This document shows, piece after piece, positions 33,506 through 37,804 of a stretch of DNA of 37,804 nt. The notes under the pieces were generated by a model that was given only the letters and a program-made list of their open reading frames with translations, was not told the DNA's origin and did not search any database. A program made the translations under genes and the position numbers. How positions within the stretch are numbered: the stretch's first letter is position 1; every line of letters starts with the position of its first letter. The DNA comes from Bacteroidaceae bacterium. GTDB taxonomy: Bacteria > Bacteroidota > Bacteroidia > Bacteroidales > Bacteroidaceae. Location: contig JAFSVI010000069.1 of the NCBI GenBank assembly GCA_017445145.1, positions 1-37,804 on the forward strand. Reading direction: 5' to 3'.

Positions 33506-34804
33506 ATGAAATCCATAATCATCATAGGCAGCGGACCCGGCGGCTACAAAGCAGCCGCCCACGCTGCGCGCCACGGCGCCACCGTGACCATCTTCGAGGC
33601 CGACAAGGCCGGGGGAACATGCCTCAACTGCGGGTGCATACCCACGAAGGCCCTGTGCCACGACGCCGGGCTGGCGCGCGCCGGCCTCCACGTCGATTTC
33701 GACGCCGCCTGCCAGCGCAAGAACGCCATCGTGGAGCAGCTGCGGCAGGGTGTGGAGCAGCTGCTGGCGCAACCTGGCATCACCCTCGTGCATGCGCGTG
33801 CGTATATAAAAGATGAGCACACCGTGGTGGCCGACGGACGCGAATACACGGCCGACGCCATCATCATTGCCACTGGGTCGCGCGCCAAGATGCCACCCAT
33901 CGACGGCATGGACCTGCCGGGAGTGGTCACGAGCACCGGCCTTTTGGCCTTGGACAGCGTGCCGCGCCGCCTGGCCATCATCGGTGCCGGTGTCATAGGC
34001 ATGGAGTTTGCAAGCGTGTTTGCTGCCCTCGGCGCCCGCGTCACCGTGCTCGAATACATGCGCGAGTGTCTGCCCACCCTCGATGGCGACGTGGCCAAGC
34101 GTCTGCGCAAGCAGCTCGAGCACGAGGGCATCGACTTCCAGCTGCAGGCCGCCGTGAAGGCCATAGGGCGCAGCGGCGACACCCTCAGCGTGGCCTACGA
34201 GCGCAAGGGCCGCCCCGTCACCGTGGAGGCCGACGTGGTGCTCGTGGCCACGGGCCGCGCCGCCAACGTCGAGGGGCTTGGCCTGGAGAACGTGGGCATC
34301 ACGGCCGACAGCCGCGGCATAGCCGTGGATGGCGCCACCATGCGCGTGGCGGGCCACGACATCTGGGCCATTGGCGATGTCAACGGCCGCCAGATGCTGG
34401 CCCACGCAGCCACCTTCCAGGGCTACAGGGCCGTCAATGACATCCTGGGCCTGACCGACGGCATACGCCTCGACGTCATGCCCGCCGCCGTGTTCACCCT
34501 GCCCGAGGCCGCCGGCGTGGGACCCACCGAGGAGCAGCTCAAAACCGCCGCCACGGACTATGTGTGCCACAAGGCGTTCTTCCGGGCCAACGGCAAGGCG
34601 CTCACCATGGGCCAGACAGAGGGCATCGTGAAGCTCATCACCACGCCCGACGACCGCCTGCTCGCATGTCATGTGCTCGGGCCACACGCTGCCGACATCG
34701 TGCAGGAGGTGGCAGCCCTCATCTGCCGCGACACCACGCTGGCGCAGTTGCGCGACATGGTCCACATACACCCCACGCTGGCCGAAGTGTTGGTAGAGGG
34801 CTAA
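33506..34804 (+). CDS. lpdA: Dihydrolipoyl dehydrogenase (E3)
   Basis: A 432-residue flavoprotein disulfide reductase. N-terminal FAD-binding IIIIGSGPGGYKAA, the redox-active pair C39 and C44 in GGTCLNCGCIPTKA, an NAD-binding IIGAGVIGMEFASVFAALGARVTVLE (about 152-177), IWAIGDVNG before the dimer domain, and the C-terminal active-site HIHPTLAEV with the catalytic His. It normally serves as E3 of pyruvate or 2-oxoacid dehydrogenase or of glycine cleavage. No E1, E2 or GCS gene is near, so its complex is not shown by context. An extra cysteine (C42) lies between the two redox cysteines. It is shorter than E. coli Lpd (474). Confidence 0.92.
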   Translation: MKSIIIIGSGPGGYKAAAHAARHGATVTIFEADKAGGTCLNCGCIPTKALCHDAGLARAGLHVDFDAACQRKNAIVEQLRQGVEQLLAQPGITLVHARAYIKDEHTVVADGREYTADAIIIATGSRAKMPPIDGMDLPGVVTSTGLLALDSVPRRLAIIGAGVIGMEFASVFAALGARVTVLEYMRECLPTLDGDVAKRLRKQLEHEGIDFQLQAAVKAIGRSGDTLSVAYERKGRPVTVEADVVLVATGRAANVEGLGLENVGITADSRGIAVDGATMRVAGHDIWAIGDVNGRQMLAHAATFQGYRAVNDILGLTDGIRLDVMPAAVFTLPEAAGVGPTEEQLKTAATDYVCHKAFFRANGKALTMGQTEGIVKLITTPDDRLLACHVLGPHAADIVQEVAALICRDTTLAQLRDMVHIHPTLAEVLVEG

Positions 34805-34808
34805 AAAT

Positions 34809-34832
34809 GCATGTTTTTTGAAAAAAACGTGC
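34809..34832 (+). terminator. Possible hairpin after lpdA
   Basis: GCATGTTTTTT (34809-34819) can pair with AAAAAACGTGC (34822-34832), one G-T wobble. The loop is tiny and there is no U tract after it on the plus strand, so it is a weak candidate. Confidence 0.3.
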
Positions 34833-34838
34833 AAAATG

Positions 34839-34870
34839 TTTGGTGGTGTCGGCCAAAACACGTTACTTTG
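34839..34870 (+). promoter_or_regulatory. Predicted promoter of the trp leader and trpB
   Basis: TTTG (34839-34842), exactly 20 bases, then TTACTTTG (34863-34870), one base from TAnnTTTG. Transcription would start about 30 bases before the leader peptide's ATG. Confidence 0.7.
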
Positions 34871-34909
34871 CAAGCGGATTCACACATCAACCCCCTACAT
34901 TCACACTCA

Positions 34910-34957
34910 ATGACAGCAAAGGCTAACTTTTGGTGGTGGCAGAACTCAAGGTTATAA
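34910..34957 (+). CDS. trpL: trp leader peptide (15 codons, three Trp codons in a row)
   Basis: Reads MTAKANFWWWQNSRL then TAA. Three consecutive TGG codons (34931-34939) occur in a 15-codon frame right behind a promoter and in front of a tryptophan synthase gene. Such Trp runs mark leader peptides whose translation senses charged tRNA-Trp: with little tryptophan the ribosome stalls on these codons. The downstream RNA has the matching pair of alternative structures. The gene symbol is by analogy; expression is not shown by sequence. A chance frame with three adjacent Trp codons here is unlikely. Confidence 0.8.
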   Translation: MTAKANFWWWQNSRL

Positions 34958-34960
34958 CAA

Positions 34961-35036
34961 TCGTGAGAAGAGAGCCGCGTACATGCAAGTCAGCACACAG
35001 ATAAGAAGAGGCCCGTCGTTCTCACGACGGGCCTCT
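34961..35036 (+). promoter_or_regulatory. trp attenuator: alternative hairpins
   Basis: Terminator form: AGAGGCCCGTCGT (35007-35019), loop TCTC, ACGACGGGCCTCT (35024-35036), a perfect 13-bp stem. Antiterminator form: TCGTGAGAA (34961-34969) pairs with TTCTCACGA (35019-35027), 9 bp, taking the loop and half of the right arm of the terminator. The first strand starts 4 bases after the leader's stop, so a ribosome at the stop codon would cover it and let the terminator form, while one stalled at the Trp codons would leave it free. The terminator is followed by ACCTTTACC, not a real U tract, which is the weak point. The rest of the spacer to 35109 shows no other feature. Confidence 0.7.
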
Positions 35037-35109
35037 ACCTTTACCGAGCGCAAAACATATCACATACACAACCCAAACCACAACATTAACACATCAACAC
35101 ATCAGCGTC

Positions 35110-36477
35110 ATGAACGACAAGCAGAAACGTTTCTTCCTGCCGGAGAACGAAATCCCAACACAGTGGTACAACATCCAGGCCGACATGGTCAACAAACCCC
35201 TGCCGCCACTCAACCCGCAAACCAAGCAGCCACTCAAGGCCGAAGACCTCTATCCCATCTTCGCCGAGGAGCTGGCACGCCAGGAACTCAACCAGACCGA
35301 CACGTGGATCGACATACCCGAACCCGTGCGCGACATGTACACCTACTACCGCTCGACACCGCTCGTGCGGGCCTACGGCCTCGAGAAAGCCCTCGACACA
35401 CCCGCCCACATCTACTTCAAGAACGAGAGCGTATCGCCTGTGGGCAGCCACAAGCTCAACTCCGCACTGCCGCAGGCATATTATAATAAGGTGCAGGGGG
35501 TGACCAACGTCACCACCGAGACGGGTGCCGGACAGTGGGGCGCCGCCCTGTCATACGCTGCCAAGGTGTTTGGCCTGGAGTGCGCCGTCTATCAGGTGAA
35601 AATCTCCTACAACCAGAAACCCTACCGCCGCAGCATCATGCAGACCTTCGGCGCCACCGTGGAGGCATCGCCGTCCATGTCAACGCGTGCCGGCAAGGAC
35701 ATCATCACCCGCGACCCCATGAACCAGGGTTCGCTCGGCACTGCCATCAGCGAGGCCATAGAGCTGGCCATGAACACCCCCAACTGCAAATATACCCTCG
35801 GCTCGGTGCTCAACCACGTGGCACTGCACCAGACGGTGATTGGCCTCGAGGCCGAGAAGCAGATGGCCATGGCTGGCGAGTACCCCGACAAGGTCATTGC
35901 CTGCTTCGGCGGCGGCTCCAACTTCGGCGGCATAGCATTCCCCTTCATGCGCCACAACATCCTCGAGGGCCGCAAGACCGAGTTCATCGCTGCCGAGCCG
36001 GCATCGTGTCCCAAGCTCACGCGAGGCAAGTTCCAGTATGACTTCGGCGACGAGGCCGGCTACACGCCGCTGCTGCCCATGTTCACCCTGGGCCACAACT
36101 TCATGCCCGCCAACATCCATGCCGGCGGACTGCGCTACCACGGGGCGGGCGTCATCGTGAGCCAGCTCCTCAAGGACGGCTACATGAAGGCCGTGGATAT
36201 ACCTCAGCTCGAGACCTTCGAGGCCGGACTGCTCTTCGCACGCTCCGAGGGCATCATACCCGCCCCCGAGAGCTGCCACGCCATCGCCGCCACCATCCGC
36301 GAGGCGCAGCTCTGCAAGGAGGCTGGCGAGAAGAAGGTGCTGCTTTTCAACCTCAGCGGCCACGGCCTCATCGACATGACGGCATACGACCAGTACCTCT
36401 CCGGCAACCTGCAGAACTACGAGGTCACCGACGAACTCGTGGAGAAGAACCTCGCACAGCTGGAGCATATCATCTGA
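35110..36477 (+). CDS. trpB: Tryptophan synthase beta chain-like protein (TrpB2 type)
   Basis: A 455-residue PLP-dependent enzyme that joins indole and serine to give tryptophan. The PLP lysine is K115 in PVGSHKLNSAL; TTETGAGQWGAAL, the glycine-rich phosphate loop FGGGSNFGG and SGHGLIDM complete the site. The length, the long N-terminal extension (IPTQWYNIQADM) and the HKLNSA form identify the TrpB2 subgroup, which does not need TrpA in the usual way. In many Bacteroidales a trpB of this kind heads a trp operon. Here it stands alone: dnaB on the opposite strand follows after a strong hairpin. The attenuator in its leader supports a tryptophan role. Confidence 0.93.
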   Translation: MNDKQKRFFLPENEIPTQWYNIQADMVNKPLPPLNPQTKQPLKAEDLYPIFAEELARQELNQTDTWIDIPEPVRDMYTYYRSTPLVRAYGLEKALDTPAHIYFKNESVSPVGSHKLNSALPQAYYNKVQGVTNVTTETGAGQWGAALSYAAKVFGLECAVYQVKISYNQKPYRRSIMQTFGATVEASPSMSTRAGKDIITRDPMNQGSLGTAISEAIELAMNTPNCKYTLGSVLNHVALHQTVIGLEAEKQMAMAGEYPDKVIACFGGGSNFGGIAFPFMRHNILEGRKTEFIAAEPASCPKLTRGKFQYDFGDEAGYTPLLPMFTLGHNFMPANIHAGGLRYHGAGVIVSQLLKDGYMKAVDIPQLETFEAGLLFARSEGIIPAPESCHAIAATIREAQLCKEAGEKKVLLFNLSGHGLIDMTAYDQYLSGNLQNYEVTDELVEKNLAQLEHII

Positions 36478-36526
36478 CAAATCACTGCTGCCCAAAGGCC
36501 ACGGCCACCGAGGCACCAATATAACG

Positions 36527-36573
36527 CAACGACAGCCCGCGTGCGAACACAGAACGCACGCGGGCTGTCGTTG
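36527..36573. terminator. Strong hairpin between convergent trpB and dnaB
   Basis: A perfect 19-bp stem (CAACGACAGCCCGCGTGCG with CGCACGCGGGCTGTCGTTG) and 9-base loop. It lies 50 bases after trpB and 39 bases before the end of dnaB, as expected of a bidirectional terminator. No U tract follows in either direction. Confidence 0.75.
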
Positions 36574-36611
36574 TGCAATGCGCGGCGGCAGGGCTGCCGG
36601 GCGGCCGCCGC

Positions 36612-37804
36612 TCAGAAGGGCATGTCCTGGGTGGAGAGCGGAGCGCCAAAGGGCGAGTCGTCGTTGCTGGGCGGCGGCATGTAGGCATCGGAGGCCGACG
36701 GTGCCGGCGCCGTGGCCGGCGCCTTGGCGTCGTCGTTGATTGACGAGCCGAAGGTCATCGACTCGCCCGGCGCCGGCACGTAGGCATCGTCGTCGGGGTC
36801 CTGGAAACGCGCCAGCTCGTTGCGGAAGCGCAGAAGCACGGTATCGACGGCACCGTTGCGGTGCTTGGCGATGATGAACTCGGCCATGCCTCGCAGGTCC
36901 TGGCCCTTGCTGTCGGTGTATATCTTGTAGTACTCGGGTCGGTGGATGAAGCACACCATGTCGGCGTCCTGCTCGATGGCGCCCGATTCGCGCAGGTCGG
37001 ACAGCTGCGGCCGCTTGCCATCGTCGCCCTGCTGGTCGCGCTTCTCCACGCTGCGGTTCAACTGCGAGAGGGCTATGATGGGGATGTTGAGCTCCTTGGC
37101 CAGACCCTTGAGCGAGCGGCTGATGTTCGACACCTCCTCCTGGCGCGAGCCGAAGCTCATGCCCGAGGCGTTCATCAGCTGGAGGTCGTCGATGCGGATG
37201 AGCTTCACGCCGTGCTCGCGCACGAGGCGTCGCGCCTTCGTGCGCAGCTCAAACACAGATAGCGACGGGGTGTCATCGACGTAGAACGGTGCGTGCTCAA
37301 GCTGCTTGATGCGGTTGTCGAGCTGTCCCCACTCGTAGGGCGCCAGCTGGCCGCTCTTGATCTTCTCGCCGGGCAGCTCCGAGACGTTGACGATGAGACG
37401 CGTGACGAGCTGCACGTTGCTCATCTCGAGCGAGAACATGGCAACGGGTTCCTTCATATCCACGGCGATGCGCTTGGCCATCGACAGCACGAAGGCCGTC
37501 TTGCCCATGGCCGGGCGGGCGGCGATGATGATGAGGTCGGAGTTCTGCCAGCCGTTGGTGAGCTTGTCGATGCGGGGAAACCCGCTCGACAGGCCCGAGA
37601 GGCCGTTCTGGCGCGCTGCGGCACGCTGGATCATGGCGTAGGCCTCGCTCACCACGGGGTCGATCTGCGTGTAGTCTTTCTTCAGGTTCTGCTGCGAGAT
37701 GGCAAAGAGCTTGCCCTCGGCATCCTGCATGAGGTCATCGACGTCGAGGGTGGCGTCGAAGGCCTGCGTCTGCAGCTGCGACGAGAAGGTGATGAGCTCG
37801 CGGG
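36612..37804 (-). CDS. dnaB: Replicative DNA helicase DnaB, C-terminal part (runs off the window)
   Basis: About 397 residues of DnaB; the N-terminal domain lies beyond the window. It begins within the linker region (ELITFSSQLQTQAFDATLDVDDLMQDAEGKL), then the RecA-like ATPase: Walker A AARPAMGKTAF, FSLEMS, the Walker B strand LIRIDDLQLM, and LSQLNRSVEKR, followed by DLRESGAIEQDADMVCFIHR. DnaB unwinds DNA at the replication fork as a hexamer. In most relatives the Walker B strand is IDYLQLM; here the Tyr is Asp. The final 70 residues form an acidic, Pro/Ala/Ser-rich tail ending TQDMPF. Confidence 0.95.
   Translation of the reverse strand, partial: RELITFSSQLQTQAFDATLDVDDLMQDAEGKLFAISQQNLKKDYTQIDPVVSEAYAMIQRAAARQNGLSGLSSGFPRIDKLTNGWQNSDLIIIAARPAMGKTAFVLSMAKRIAVDMKEPVAMFSLEMSNVQLVTRLIVNVSELPGEKIKSGQLAPYEWGQLDNRIKQLEHAPFYVDDTPSLSVFELRTKARRLVREHGVKLIRIDDLQLMNASGMSFGSRQEEVSNISRSLKGLAKELNIPIIALSQLNRSVEKRDQQGDDGKRPQLSDLRESGAIEQDADMVCFIHRPEYYKIYTDSKGQDLRGMAEFIIAKHRNGAVDTVLLRFRNELARFQDPDDDAYVPAPGESMTFGSSINDDAKAPATAPAPSASDAYMPPPSNDDSPFGAPLSTQDMPF

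Noticed and set aside
35007-35036. Hairpin as the plain terminator of lpdA
   Set aside because: It is 200 bases after lpdA and behind a promoter and the leader peptide, and part of it pairs alternatively with the sequence after the leader stop; attenuation explains it better.

Overview
The window is GC-rich, gene-dense chromosomal DNA from a member of the Bacteroidales, most likely Prevotellaceae-like. The evidence is: RNase G next to an HU gene, an ssb-gldE pair overlapping by 4 bases, DUF4494 beside yggS, a C10 (streptopain-type) protease with a Prevotella-style C-terminal tail, gyrA followed by a TPR gene, and several promoters of the Bacteroidota form TTTG-N19/20-TAnnTTTG. The genus is inferred; no rRNA or tRNA gene is present to settle it.

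Layout. 1-4.6 kb: the end of mscL, a secreted DUF6935-like protein, a transglutaminase-fold protein that has lost its catalytic residues, rng and hup. 4.7-7.7 kb: an apparent operon on the minus strand, DUF4494-yggS-ssb-gldE, with a clear promoter and terminator. 7.9-15.6 kb, plus strand: an unknown conserved protein, a TPR protein, a DbpA-like DEAD-box helicase, a large outer-membrane beta-barrel protein and an unknown membrane protein. 15.9-20.9 kb, minus strand: lptD, a small lipoprotein, a cytidylate-kinase-like protein and ttcA. 21-26 kb, minus strand: a tightly packed group kdgK-eda-DUF3298 lipoprotein-C10 protease-HD phosphohydrolase. 26.2-28.9 kb, plus strand: an NhaC-type antiporter, rsmG and a metallo-beta-lactamase-fold hydrolase. 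29.4-34.8 kb: gyrA, a TPR protein and a lipoamide dehydrogenase. 35.1-36.5 kb: a stand-alone trpB. The window ends inside dnaB (minus strand).

The most interesting parts are non-coding. (1) The leader of trpB carries a complete candidate trp attenuator: a consensus-like promoter, a 15-codon peptide MTAKANFWWWQNSRL with three consecutive Trp codons, and a 13-bp hairpin whose loop and right arm can pair instead with a 9-base segment just after the peptide's stop codon. (2) Between the hydrolase gene and gyrA lies an array with an exact 22-base period, headed by GCCGCGGC, interrupted by a 258-bp palindromic element. This element has 26-bp terminal inverted repeats and a perfect 8-bp flanking duplication; removing it with one duplication restores the 22-base phase, so insertion is well supported. 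(3) A half copy of the same element sits just upstream of the outer-membrane protein gene at 11.5 kb. Further short repeats occur at 10.1 kb (a 67-bp palindrome) and 15.8 kb (a 20-bp tandem repeat next to a fossil sorting tail).

Most genes look like normal housekeeping or cell-envelope genes. Sequence oddities worth checking include an SSB without the acidic tip, the inactive transglutaminase, Phe at GyrA position 87, an unusual Walker B in DnaB, and an Ala-rich insertion in RsmG.
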